A DNA stretch of 64,000 bases, taken from NCBI GenBank assembly GCA_002448445.1, contig DJYC01000041.1, positions 5,528 through 69,527 on the forward strand, in the 5' to 3' direction. Both the position numbers and the translations under genes were made by a program. The number at the start of each line of letters is the position of its first letter. The first letter of the stretch is position 1. The notes beneath the pieces are model-generated. The model made no database searches. It was not told the DNA's origin and saw nothing but the letters and a program-made list of their open reading frames with translations. The DNA is from Treponema sp. UBA6988. Its GTDB lineage: Bacteria > Spirochaetota > Spirochaetia > Treponematales > Treponemataceae. This document shows, piece by piece, positions 16,730 to 25,093 of the stretch.

Positions 16730-17983
16730 ATGAAAAACAATATGCTTTCCAAGCTTGTTGCATGTTACAACAGCACAAGCCTTATCCTGCGCATTTTTAT
16801 TGGCATTGTCATTGGTGCGCTGCTCGGAGTTGTCATTCCTTCTCAGGAATGGATTGGTATTTTTGGCGACACTTTTGTTGGTGCGCTCAAGGCTGTTGCC
16901 CCGGTGCTGGTCTTTGCCCTTGTTACAAGTTCACTTGCCAAGGGTGGAACAAAACTTGACCGCCGCTTTGGAACGGTCCTGGTGCTTTACATGGTTAGCA
17001 CTTTGCTTGCTTCCCTGATTGCTGTTGCGGCAAGCTTTATTTTTCCGCAGACGATTGCCCTTGCAAATGAAGCTTCCGCTGATTCAGCTCCGGCCGGAAT
17101 TGGACAGGTGCTAAAGAACCTTCTTATAAATGCTGTTTCAAATCCCATTGATGCCCTTGCCCGTGCCAACTACATTGGCATTCTTGTATGGGCATGTATT
17201 TTTGGCCTTGCGCTAAAGTCCATTGCAGGTGAGGGCACAAAGCAGATGCTCAATGATTTTGCAGAGGCGCTTTCCAAAGTTGTGCGCTGGATTATAAACC
17301 TTGCTCCCTTTGGAATAATGGGGCTTGTCTTTACGACGGTTTCTTCAAACGGCATGGGCATATTCAAGAATTACGGAACACTGCTTGCAGTTCTTGTAGG
17401 CTCAATGCTCTTTATGGCACTTGTGGTATCTCCCCTCATCGTTGCCATTACGCTAAAGTGCAACCCTTATCCACTGGTGTGGAGATGCCTAAAGCAGAGC
17501 GGCATTACGGCTTTCTTTACGCGCAGTTCCGCCGCCAACATTCCTGTGAACATGGAACTTTGCGAAGAGCTTGGCCTGGACAAGGAAATGTATTCTGTTT
17601 CTATTCCGCTTGGGGCAACAATCAACATGGACGGCGCTGCAATTACGATTGCAATCATGACACTGGCTGCGGCCCATACCCTGGGCATTGTTGTAGACAT
17701 TCCAACCGCGCTCATCCTCTGCGTACTTGCCACTTTGGGTGCTTGCGGTGCATCCGGCGTTGCAGGAGGTTCCCTGCTTTTGATACCTCTTGCCTGTTCA
17801 CTCTTTGGTATTTCCAACGATGCTGCAATGCAGGTTGTAGGAGTTGGCTTTATAATCGGCGTTGTTCAGGACAGCCTTGAAACCGCCCTCAATTCCGCAG
17901 GCGACGTACTCTTTACCGCCACCGCAGAATACCGTGCCTGGAAAAAACAAGGTAAGCCTTTGCCGGACTTCCTTGCAAAATAG
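16730..17983 (+). CDS. sstT: Serine/threonine:sodium symporter SstT
   Basis: A 417-residue inner-membrane transporter of the DAACS family that imports serine and threonine with sodium. It has 8-9 hydrophobic segments. The serine-rich hairpin FFTRSSAANIPVNM is near residue 262. The signature GATINMDGAAITIAIM follows near 291, and GACGASGVAGGSLLLIP near 343. Length and motifs fit SstT rather than GltP. It lies alone, with no Shine-Dalgarno sequence and a promoter abutting the ATG. Confidence 0.95.
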   Translation: MKNNMLSKLVACYNSTSLILRIFIGIVIGALLGVVIPSQEWIGIFGDTFVGALKAVAPVLVFALVTSSLAKGGTKLDRRFGTVLVLYMVSTLLASLIAVAASFIFPQTIALANEASADSAPAGIGQVLKNLLINAVSNPIDALARANYIGILVWACIFGLALKSIAGEGTKQMLNDFAEALSKVVRWIINLAPFGIMGLVFTTVSSNGMGIFKNYGTLLAVLVGSMLFMALVVSPLIVAITLKCNPYPLVWRCLKQSGITAFFTRSSAANIPVNMELCEELGLDKEMYSVSIPLGATINMDGAAITIAIMTLAAAHTLGIVVDIPTALILCVLATLGACGASGVAGGSLLLIPLACSLFGISNDAAMQVVGVGFIIGVVQDSLETALNSAGDVLFTATAEYRAWKKQGKPLPDFLAK

Positions 17984-18073
17984 CTTAGCTGATTTTTATG
18001 TGATGCTTTGCATGCCGCTCTGGGGCTCTGTTCCAGGGCGGATTTTTTTTATTGACTGGGGATGTGCGTAAAA

Positions 18074-18162
18074 TTTACAAAACGCCGAAAAAATTCTTTA
18101 CAAAACGCCGAAAAAATTCTTTACAAAACGCCGAAAAAATTCTTTACAAAACGCCGAAAAAA
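18074..18162. repeat. 23-bp tandem direct repeat, about four units
   Basis: The unit contains CAAAACGCCGAAAAAATTC and repeats at 18074, 18097, 18120 and 18143. The last unit is incomplete. It lies between sstT and the 3' end of the XRE gene, with no spacers between units. Confidence 0.85.
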
Positions 18163-18187
18163 TGACATTTCTCTACCTAGGAAAATT

Positions 18188-18541
18188 TTAGGAAACACCC
18201 GCCTTGTAAGCACGCGCAATGGCAAGAAAGCTTTCAAGCTGCTGCTCCGTCAGTGTGCTGATTATGTGCGTAATTTCTTTCTTTTGCCAGTCAGACTTTA
18301 CCCCGGACTTTGAAGGTGGGGTTGAAGAATCCCTTCCCGTAACAAGATATTCTGCTGTTGTGTTCAGGGCTTGGGCCATTTTTACCGCAACGTCTGCAGC
18401 AGGAATTGACCCGCGGTACAAGTACATGTTGAGCGTATTTATGCTTATCCCGACCTTCTTTGCAAAATCCAGCTTGGAAATTCCCTGATAGTTCAGTTCG
18501 TCCAAAAGCCTTTCCCTAAATAGCCTGTGCTTTTCTTCCAT
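18188..18541 (-). CDS. XRE-family transcriptional regulator
   Basis: A 117-residue DNA-binding protein. Residues about 8-66 form an XRE helix-turn-helix (DFAKKVGISINTLNMYLYRG, then PAADVAVKMAQALNTTAEYLVTG). The C-terminal tail, about 45 residues, is helical and may mediate dimerisation. It is divergent from the FGE lipoprotein gene. The shared 225-bp region has repeated TGTGTAATTG motifs and a perfect 8-bp-arm palindrome, so it may repress its own gene and its neighbour. That link is inferred from position. Confidence 0.88.
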   Translation of the reverse strand: MEEKHRLFRERLLDELNYQGISKLDFAKKVGISINTLNMYLYRGSIPAADVAVKMAQALNTTAEYLVTGRDSSTPPSKSGVKSDWQKKEITHIISTLTEQQLESFLAIARAYKAGVS

Positions 18542-18560
18542 AATTCAAACATACAAAACC

Positions 18561-18640
18561 TGTGTAATTGAAACTTGACTTTATGTGTAATTGGATTTAA
18601 TATATGTGTAAATACACATAAAATGTTTTGTAATTGAAAT
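18561..18640. promoter_or_regulatory. Operator array and promoter between XRE and FGE genes
   Basis: A plus-strand promoter TTGACT-17-TAATAT (18575-18603) is surrounded by GTGTAATTG at 18562 and 18585, the palindrome TATGTGTA-AA-TACACATA at 18603-18620, and TTGTAATTGAAA near 18628. These look like operators for the adjacent XRE protein. Confidence 0.6.
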
Positions 18641-18766
18641 AGAACTTTGTCGTGAGGGTTAAGTTTTATTGAAAAATAAGCATTTGAAAAAAAAATATTG
18701 TCTCTAGCATAGGATGATAGAGTGGACTGCTAGAATTAGAGCAAAACTAGTTGGAGGAAGGTTAAT

Positions 18767-20020
18767 ATGAAGAGAAATGTTGTTACGGTTGGCCTTGCTT
18801 TGTTTGCATTGGCACTTTCTTTTAATGTAAGTTCCTGCAAAGGGTGGAAATTGGATTCCGAACGAAAAGCCAACGAACAGGCTGGTTTTGGAAAACTGAC
18901 CAATGAAGAGCTTGAAAATGAGCGCAGTCAAAACGAGGCGGCAGGTCTAGGTAGAATTTGCAATGCGGAAGTTGAAAAGGAACGCGCGGAAAATGATGCT
19001 GCGGGACTGGGCCGGTATACCAATGCGGAAATTGACGCTATGCCATTAAATCCTCGGAAAGTTCCTGAAGGATATGTTTTTGTGGATGGTGGTGTCTTTC
19101 AAAAAGGAGATACAAATGCCGTTGGAGAAGACGAATGGGACTTTGAATTCAAAACAGAATATAAAAGTGCTGCGTCTTGTACATTCATAATTGGAAAGAC
19201 AGAGGTGACTCAAAAACTTTATGAAAATGTCATTGGAAAAAATCCCTCTACTTACAAAGGTGCGAACAAGCCTGTGCATAATGTGTCTTGGTATGATGCC
19301 GTTGAATTCTGTAATGCTCTGAGTAAAAAGGATAACCTTACCCCCTGTTACTCAAAGAATTCATCTGGAAAATGGACCTGGGATAAGAATGCAGATGGAT
19401 GGAGATTACCTACGGCAGCTGAATGGCAATGGGCTGCAAAGGGCGGCGTTAAGAGCAAGGGGTACGAATATAGCGGAAGTAATAAAGCTGATGACGTATC
19501 ATGGAATTTGATGAATAGCTCTTTTAAGCCTAAAGATGTTGCAACAAAGTCTTCAAACGAGCTTGGTTTGTATGATATGAGCGGAAATGTGGAAGAGTGG
19601 TGTTGGGAGGCTGTTTGCTGCGGAGGTTGTTTCCTTAGTGGGGATGGATTCGGAGGAGAAATTACTTGTAAAGTTGATTGGGGAGGAACTCCAAGAAAAC
19701 CGTCAGACTCGTGTAAGTTATCTGGAATTCTTGGTTTCCGTATAGTCCGCTCTGCTCCTGTAAGCATAGCTACAAACAAGGCAATGACCGCAGGTGCAAA
19801 CCTAAAGCTCCGCTCTTCGGAAGCAACCTCGTCAAACGTTCTTACCATAATGCAAGCCGGTACAAAGGTAAAAATCTTGGAACTTGGTAAAAGCGAAACA
19901 ATAGACGGAATAGTTTCTAACTGGGTAAAAGTAGAAGTTCAAGCCGATGCAAAAGACCGCGACGGTAAGCCGATAGAACAAGGCCTTGCAGGCTGGTGCT
20001 ACGGCGGATATTTGTTCTGA
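18767..20020 (+). CDS. FGE/SUMF1-domain lipoprotein with N-terminal repeats and C-terminal SH3
   Basis: A 417-residue probable lipoprotein (lipobox near NVSSC). Residues 24-85 hold three imperfect 20-residue repeats of the form NEAAGLGRxxNAExExER. Residues about 95-330 form a formylglycine-generating-enzyme-like domain (FVDGGVFQKGD, PVHNVSWYDAVEFCNALS, RLPTAAEWQWAAKGG, GLYDMSGNVEEWCW, GFRIVRSA). The usual RGGSW strand is degraded, so catalysis is doubtful. A bacterial SH3 domain follows, ending GWCYGGYLF. GGAGGAAGG precedes the ATG. A shorter paralogue lies downstream. Binding or envelope function is inferred. Confidence 0.85.
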   Translation: MKRNVVTVGLALFALALSFNVSSCKGWKLDSERKANEQAGFGKLTNEELENERSQNEAAGLGRICNAEVEKERAENDAAGLGRYTNAEIDAMPLNPRKVPEGYVFVDGGVFQKGDTNAVGEDEWDFEFKTEYKSAASCTFIIGKTEVTQKLYENVIGKNPSTYKGANKPVHNVSWYDAVEFCNALSKKDNLTPCYSKNSSGKWTWDKNADGWRLPTAAEWQWAAKGGVKSKGYEYSGSNKADDVSWNLMNSSFKPKDVATKSSNELGLYDMSGNVEEWCWEAVCCGGCFLSGDGFGGEITCKVDWGGTPRKPSDSCKLSGILGFRIVRSAPVSIATNKAMTAGANLKLRSSEATSSNVLTIMQAGTKVKILELGKSETIDGIVSNWVKVEVQADAKDRDGKPIEQGLAGWCYGGYLF

Positions 20021-20035
20021 ATGTGAAAGGGTTGG

Positions 20036-20066
20036 ATTTACCGGTGTTTTGCCGGTAATTATATTT
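20036..20066 (+). terminator. Terminator-like hairpin between the two FGE genes
   Basis: TTACCGG/CCGGTAA with a 7-base loop is followed by a short T-rich stretch. Confidence 0.55.
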
Positions 20067-20092
20067 TACAAGATTTATATAGGAAGGTTCAA

Positions 20093-20920
20093 ATGAAAAG
20101 AAAACTTGTTTCGATTATTACTGCATCTGTGATGGTACTTATACTGGCAGCATGTGCAACTGATGGTAAAGTGTCTGACGGATTTGTCTTTGTGGAAGGC
20201 GGTACCTTCCAGATGGGAGATGATGATGATGAATATGCAAGTCCTAAACATCTCGTAGAAGTAAGTAACTTCTACATCTGCGATCACGAGGTAACGCAAA
20301 AGGAATATCTTGATGTGACTGGAGAGAATCCGAGTAAATTCAAAGGTGACCATAAACCTGTTGAGTGTGTATCTTGGTATGATGCAGTGGAATATTGCAA
20401 TGCCCTTAGTGTGAAAAAGAGACTTGCACCATGCTATACCATTGATAAAGAGAAAAGGGATCCGAATAATAAGGATGAAGGAGATGGATTAAAATGGACT
20501 GTAACCTGCAATTTTTCTGCCAACGGCTATCGACTTCCTACCGAAGCAGAATGGGAATATGCAGTTCGCGGTGGAAAGAAGAGTAAGGAATACGAATATA
20601 GCGGAAGCAATAATATAGAAGATGTGGCCTGGTATGAAGAAAATAGTAATGGAGAAACTCATGATGTAAAAACAAAATCTCCTAATGAATTAGGATTGTA
20701 CGACATGAGCGGAAATATTATAGAAATGTGTTGGGATTGGTATGCACCTTATGTGTCATCATTTCAGACAAATCCTACCGGTGCGTTGTTCAGTTCTTAT
20801 CGCATAATTCGTGACTTTAGTTGGAAGCATCCTGACGGTTCTGTATCAGCTCGGTTCGGTACTGGCTTAACCGATCGTGGTAAAACAGTGGGGTTTCGTG
20901 TGGTTCGTTCCGCGCAGTAA
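20093..20920 (+). CDS. FGE/SUMF1-domain lipoprotein, SH3 domain lost
   Basis: A 275-residue lipoprotein (lipobox LAACA). It is mostly one formylglycine-generating-enzyme-like domain: FVFVEGGTFQMGD, VTQKEYLDVTGENPSKFKG, PVECVSWYDAVEYCNAL, RLPTEAEWEYAVRGG, GLYDMSGNIIEMCWDW, GFRVVRSAQ. It is close in sequence to the upstream gene but lacks the N-terminal repeats and the SH3 domain. Just after its stop, 20951-20986 still encodes the last residues of the lost SH3 domain, so the pair arose by duplication and truncation. Codon use is AT-richer than the flanking core genes. Confidence 0.85.
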   Translation: MKRKLVSIITASVMVLILAACATDGKVSDGFVFVEGGTFQMGDDDDEYASPKHLVEVSNFYICDHEVTQKEYLDVTGENPSKFKGDHKPVECVSWYDAVEYCNALSVKKRLAPCYTIDKEKRDPNNKDEGDGLKWTVTCNFSANGYRLPTEAEWEYAVRGGKKSKEYEYSGSNNIEDVAWYEENSNGETHDVKTKSPNELGLYDMSGNIIEMCWDWYAPYVSSFQTNPTGALFSSYRIIRDFSWKHPDGSVSARFGTGLTDRGKTVGFRVVRSAQ

Positions 20921-20950
20921 CTCCTTGTAGACACGTAGCAAACTAGCCCT

Positions 20951-20986
20951 CTCGCAGGCTGGTGCTACGGTGGGTATTTGTTCTAA
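20951..20986 (+). pseudogene. Remnant of an SH3-domain 3' end
   Basis: These 36 bases match the last 36 bases of the upstream FGE gene (19985-20020) with about four differences. They would encode LAGWCYGGYLF and a stop. Confidence 0.7.
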
Positions 20987-21020
20987 AAATAGAGCTACAT
21001 AAAATATTGGAGAAGTAAAT

Positions 21021-22904
21021 ATGTTAGAACATATTTTAGCAATAATAATTGGTTCGGTAATTTCTGTCGGACTTGGAATTGTTGTTGAAAAATTTGTCAT
21101 GAAAATGATAGATGCTGAGTTTTGCCGTGATAAATATGTAGCACTGGCGAATGGCATTATACAGGCAAAAATAAAAAGGATTGAGGATTATGCTTTTAGT
21201 TTGGCATGGAAACTTGGTATTGGTATTGGGTGCGGTGTATCAATTCTGTTTTTCTACCTAGGAATATTCAAATTGAATTTCAAAAGCATAATCTTGGGAT
21301 TGTTTTTTACGTTGTTAAAATTCTTAACACCAATTGCTTTTTTTGTAATCATGGCACTAATAGTTGCCACAATAATTGTTGATGAATATTGCATAAAACA
21401 TTTCGGAAAAACACTTGCTTTCATTGATATGGTTTATAATGCGGCAGATGTAAAGCAGCGTGTTTGTAAAGAAACTGTGTTGCCGTATGATAGTGGAAGT
21501 GCGGAATATGGCGATAGATATTTGGCAAGGCTAGGAACACGACTAAACTCTTCAATAAGAAAAACTGTTTGGTTTTATCGCATAATTGGAGCGCTTGTGG
21601 GGTTTGTTGGCTGTAGCATCATTGCATCCATCCTAATGTCTTCGGATGTAATACCGGATAATGTATTCCTTATAATTTTGATAGGTATAGTGGGGGAAAT
21701 AATTTGTGTATACTTCTTTAACAAATATGCAATAAAGTATTGTATATTGTATTTTGGGCATTTATCAACCTATTATCAACTTCATATTGATGTCTATTCA
21801 ATTAAGAAATCTTATTTTAACCAGAGTAATGTTCAGGGAAATTCTGATTCCTCGAATATTGGTATTTCTGATTCTTCTTTTTCGTTAACGGAATCAGAAA
21901 AGCAATATGCAGAAGAACAGGAAAAGTTACGAGAGAAGTTTTTGGGTAATATTTCCTTGAAAGACGGATATAAATTTGCATCCGTTCCGGGGAGGGTTTT
22001 TGCAGAGAAAACAGATGCTCCAGGTTCTTGTTGCTGTCCGTATTGCTATGCAGAAGTTTCTTCTGATGTTTCGTCTATGTGTGGGAATTGCGGTAAGTCG
22101 CTTGGAGTGTCCCAAGAGGCTTTTTCTTCTCAAATCCAACCGTCTTCAAATGAGTCTTCAGAAGAGTTAATAGTAGCTTCTGCCAATGACGATTCAAAAT
22201 GCGAAGGTTCGTTTTCTATTCCAAATAATGAATCTGATTCTTTAAAAAACTATAAAGAACAGCCCATGCATGCTGAGCGCAAGTATGAAATATCTGAGCC
22301 TGTCGAAAAAGTGTACGCATTGGCTGACAAGCCTTGTCGTAATAAATTGCATTTTGCTCTGGTTGCCGCTTGTTGTCTTGGGTGGTGTGCTTTTGTTATA
22401 AGCCTTGTGTGCGCCATTAATAATTATGTTATTTGTGGAAGGTATGAGCAGAAATATAATGATGTAACTCAGCAATACAATAATATGCATCGTCAATACG
22501 ATACCTTGAGTCGGCAATACACCGAAGTGAATAAGAAATATGATGATGTAATAAATGCTGGACCATGGGGAAAGGTTGTAAAAGTTTATACGGATAATGG
22601 TTCTGCTGATTTGAGCCATAACAAAATAAGATACCTGTATTTTGATTATAAAATTTATGCAGCCACATTTCTTAATGAGGAATTGCATGTGAAAATTATT
22701 GACCCCTGGGGTAAATTGATGCGCGGAACAGAAAGTCCAACAGGGTATTCTTATAGTCTTGGTAAGACGATATATCCCTTTGTTTCCCATGAGTCCTATG
22801 GCTGGGGGAATGATAAAGGAGGCTCATATGTGCGAGGAAATTATACAATAGAACTTTGGTATCATGACCGCTGCATAGGTCGGGAAGTTGTGCGAATAAA
22901 ATAA
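21021..22904 (+). CDS. Membrane protein with zinc ribbon and coiled coil, function unknown
   Basis: A 627-residue protein. Hydrophobic segments lie near residues 1-25, 65-85, 95-120 and 190-240. A zinc ribbon (CPYCYAEV...CGNCGKS) is near 334-354. A further membrane helix is near 440-460 and a short coiled coil of QYxxMxRQYDTLSRQY type near 475-510. The extracytoplasmic tail of about 120 residues is beta-rich. GGAGAAG precedes the ATG. The architecture recalls sensor-like zinc-ribbon membrane proteins of gut spirochaetes; I cannot name a family. It follows the FGE genes and may share their transcript. Confidence 0.75.
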   Translation: MLEHILAIIIGSVISVGLGIVVEKFVMKMIDAEFCRDKYVALANGIIQAKIKRIEDYAFSLAWKLGIGIGCGVSILFFYLGIFKLNFKSIILGLFFTLLKFLTPIAFFVIMALIVATIIVDEYCIKHFGKTLAFIDMVYNAADVKQRVCKETVLPYDSGSAEYGDRYLARLGTRLNSSIRKTVWFYRIIGALVGFVGCSIIASILMSSDVIPDNVFLIILIGIVGEIICVYFFNKYAIKYCILYFGHLSTYYQLHIDVYSIKKSYFNQSNVQGNSDSSNIGISDSSFSLTESEKQYAEEQEKLREKFLGNISLKDGYKFASVPGRVFAEKTDAPGSCCCPYCYAEVSSDVSSMCGNCGKSLGVSQEAFSSQIQPSSNESSEELIVASANDDSKCEGSFSIPNNESDSLKNYKEQPMHAERKYEISEPVEKVYALADKPCRNKLHFALVAACCLGWCAFVISLVCAINNYVICGRYEQKYNDVTQQYNNMHRQYDTLSRQYTEVNKKYDDVINAGPWGKVVKVYTDNGSADLSHNKIRYLYFDYKIYAATFLNEELHVKIIDPWGKLMRGTESPTGYSYSLGKTIYPFVSHESYGWGNDKGGSYVRGNYTIELWYHDRCIGREVVRIK

Positions 22905-22934
22905 AAAAGTCTTTGTTTCTGCGGGGCGGATTTA

Positions 22935-24137
22935 TTACCCCAAGAGCCATTCGAGTGCATTCATGCGCTTTATTCCTCCGTAATCTGAGATGGGGTCGTC
23001 ATCAAGGGTTAGGAGTAGTTTGGGGTAGCTGTCTTTTAAAATCTGCAAGGGGCGGAGTTCTCTTTTTAGTGTTGATTCATCTCTGACACTTGCCGCAACT
23101 TGGATATAGGTGTTTCCAATCTCATTTTGCGCAACAAAGTCAATTTCCATATTGTCGGCTTTGCCAACGTAAACTCTGTACCCTCTGCGTACAAGTTCAA
23201 GATAGATTATGTTTTCCAAGATATGGCCAATGTCGTTCGCCTTTTGTCCCAATAGTAAAAAACGCAGTCCAACATCCACGGCATAGTATTTTTCCAGAAG
23301 CTTTAAATACTGTTTGCCTTTTACGTCATAGCGCTTTGCTTCGTAGACGATAAAACAATCCTGCAGGGCTGAGATATATTTTTCTATTGTTTTTGAATCT
23401 GTTCTTCTCCCGGATGAGACCATTGTGTCTGCTATTTTTTTTGAGGATATAGGACTTCCTATGCTGTCAAATATAAATCGGATAACACTGTCCAGCATTT
23501 TTGAATCGCTGATTTTATGGCGGGTAATGACATCTTTGAGGACTATTGTACTGTAAATGCCGTTCAGGTAATCGAGTGTTTCTTTTTTGTCATTGCCAAA
23601 GTTGATGGCATAGGGGAATGAACTTTGTTCAATGTAACGTCTGTATTTTTCGGACAAAGAAAGGTTTGTGTCTGGCATTGCGGAACAAAATTCTTTAAAG
23701 GACAATGGGAGCATTTCTATTGTTATATATCTGCCGGAAAGAAGCGTGGCAAGTTCCCCGGAAAGCAGATATGCATTGCTGCCGGTAATGTAAAGGTCAA
23801 GATTTTCGTTCAGAAAAAGACTGTCAACTACCCTTTGGAAATCTTGGACGTTCTGAATTTCGTCAAAGAAAATATATGTCTTTTTGTCTGCTGAAATTCT
23901 TTCTTTTATGTATTCATAAAGTTTTTTTGGGGTCAAAAGGTCATAGTTGTCATAGTCTTCAAAATTTATGAAGATTATTTGTGATGGTGAAACTCCGCTT
24001 TCTATAAGCCAGTCACGGAACATCATTAAAAGTGTTGATTTTCCGCAACGACGCACGCCGGTAATTACTTTGATGATGTGCTTGTCTCGGTATGATTTGA
24101 GCTTGTTGAAGAATTCTGTTCTTGTAATAGTCCTCAT
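22935..24137 (-). CDS. AAA ATPase with DUF4143 nuclease-like domain
   Basis: A 400-residue protein of the AAA_14/DUF4143 family, common in multiple copies in gut bacteria and of unclear role. The Walker A motif GVRRCGKST is near residue 28, Walker B YIFFDEIQNV near 102. The C-terminal half has the DUF4143 restriction-nuclease-like pattern (ENIIYLELVRRGYRVYVGK...EIDFVAQN...YIQVAAS). ATG 24137 is chosen because a TTGATT-17-TATAAT promoter ends 7 bases upstream; the longer reading starts inside the promoter. Three roughly 40-bp repeats lie upstream. A remnant of a second family member lies near 33.1 kb. Confidence 0.9.
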   Translation of the reverse strand: MRTITRTEFFNKLKSYRDKHIIKVITGVRRCGKSTLLMMFRDWLIESGVSPSQIIFINFEDYDNYDLLTPKKLYEYIKERISADKKTYIFFDEIQNVQDFQRVVDSLFLNENLDLYITGSNAYLLSGELATLLSGRYITIEMLPLSFKEFCSAMPDTNLSLSEKYRRYIEQSSFPYAINFGNDKKETLDYLNGIYSTIVLKDVITRHKISDSKMLDSVIRFIFDSIGSPISSKKIADTMVSSGRRTDSKTIEKYISALQDCFIVYEAKRYDVKGKQYLKLLEKYYAVDVGLRFLLLGQKANDIGHILENIIYLELVRRGYRVYVGKADNMEIDFVAQNEIGNTYIQVAASVRDESTLKRELRPLQILKDSYPKLLLTLDDDPISDYGGIKRMNALEWLLG

Positions 24138-24250
24138 ACTTTGGATTATAAACCGAACTTTCTTAAAAATCAAGTAAAAGTTTGGAATGTAAGCCGAAGT
24201 TTTGCTGAAAATAAGGAAAGTTTGGAATGTATGCCGAACTTTTGGGAAAA
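24138..24250. repeat. Three ~40-bp tandem repeats with internal inverted repeat
   Basis: TTTGGA(A/T)T starts units at 24140, 24181 and 24221, each followed by GCCGAA or ACCGAA and GTT/CTT. Within a unit AAGTTTGG and CCGAACTT are near-complementary arms around 8 bases. The first unit overlaps the ATPase promoter. Confidence 0.75.
24145..24173 (-). promoter_or_regulatory. Promoter of the DUF4143 ATPase gene
   Basis: On the minus strand TTGATT and TATAAT are separated by 17 bases; the -10 box ends 7 bases before the ATG. Confidence 0.65.
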
Positions 24251-24257
24251 ATATTCC

Positions 24258-24286
24258 TTGACTTACTGCTTTTTTTTTTCTATTTT
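24258..24286 (+). promoter_or_regulatory. Promoter of the NusG domain II gene
   Basis: TTGACT and TATTTT are separated by 17 bases; the -10 box ends 7 bases before the ATG at 24294. Confidence 0.55.
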
Positions 24287-24293
24287 AAAGCGT

Positions 24294-24692
24294 ATGGGTG
24301 GGATGGTGCTTGTGGCGAGGAAGCTTAGGCCGCTGGATTTTGTTTTTGTGGCGGGGGTGCTGGGACTTGCCTTGTTTTTGTTTATCGGACTCAGGAAAAA
24401 TTACGCTTCTTCAAAGAGGAATCTTCTTGTGCAGAGTTCTGAGGGTGGGGAGTATGTCTTTCCGCTTGACCGCGACGGCCTTTATAATGTTGCCGGTTTG
24501 CATGGGGATTCGGTGATAGAGGTTCTGGATGGTAAGGCCAGGTTTAGGGATTCTCCGTGTCCAAACAAGACTTGCGTGCAGCAGGGCTTTATTTCTTTGC
24601 CTGGGGAATGGGCTGCCTGTTTGCCGAATGATGTTTTTATAATGGTGCAGGGGTCTGCAAAGAAAGGTTCGGTGGATGCTGTTGCAAACTAG
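24294..24692 (+). CDS. Membrane-anchored NusG domain II protein
   Basis: A protein of about 132 residues with one N-terminal membrane helix (LDFVFVAGVLGLALFLFIGL) and an extracytoplasmic NusG domain II-like fold (YVFPLDRDGLYNV, VIEVLDGKARFRDSPCPNKTCVQQG, PNDVFIMVQG). The CPNKTC pair is typical of this family. Its role is not established; relatives often sit beside electron-transport or FMN-linked genes, which are absent here. Starts at 24294 or 24303 fit the promoter; a longer reading would begin upstream of it. Confidence 0.75.
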   Translation: MGGMVLVARKLRPLDFVFVAGVLGLALFLFIGLRKNYASSKRNLLVQSSEGGEYVFPLDRDGLYNVAGLHGDSVIEVLDGKARFRDSPCPNKTCVQQGFISLPGEWAACLPNDVFIMVQGSAKKGSVDAVAN

Positions 24693-24821
24693 AGGCTGTT
24701 TTTGAAGTCGTGTTGCTTGGTAAGGATTCCCGGGTCGTGGTTCGACAAGCTCACCAACCGCCCGAGAATGACAGGGATGCTTTGCCGAGAATGACGGTGA
24801 GTGGGCGTTCTTGCCAATAAG

Positions 24822-25055
24822 CCTAGCCCCGATTGAAAGGGCGGCGTAGCCGTTGCCGTCAGGCAATGGAGCCGTAAGGCGGAACCCTGGAAAGCGGGTA
24901 AAAATGCTCTCCGTGGCATTTTTACCCACAAGTTTCCTTCGGAAACTTGTCGTGTTTTTATTGCTAACATTTGACGCGCCGTCCTTGGCGCTGCTTGTTT
25001 GCGGTTGGTAAAAATGCTGCGGAGTCTGGCCGGCGCGTAGCGACGGACACAGTTG
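24822..25055 (+). repeat. Dispersed structured repeat, copy 4 (full length)
   Basis: The core has TTGCC-gtca-GGCAA and GCC-gtaa-GGC. Hairpins GGGTAAAAATGC/GCATTTTTACCC, ACAAGTTTCC/GGAAACTTGT and GCGCC/GGCGC follow, then the GGCCGG...GACGGACAC tail. The preceding 100 bases carry ACAAGCTCACC and GAATGAC short repeats. Confidence 0.8.
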
Positions 25056-25093
25056 AAAAATAAAATATGCTTCAAATAAAAAAAGGAAATAGT

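Noticed and set aside
18074..18162. CRISPR array
   Set aside because: The 23-bp units abut directly without spacers.
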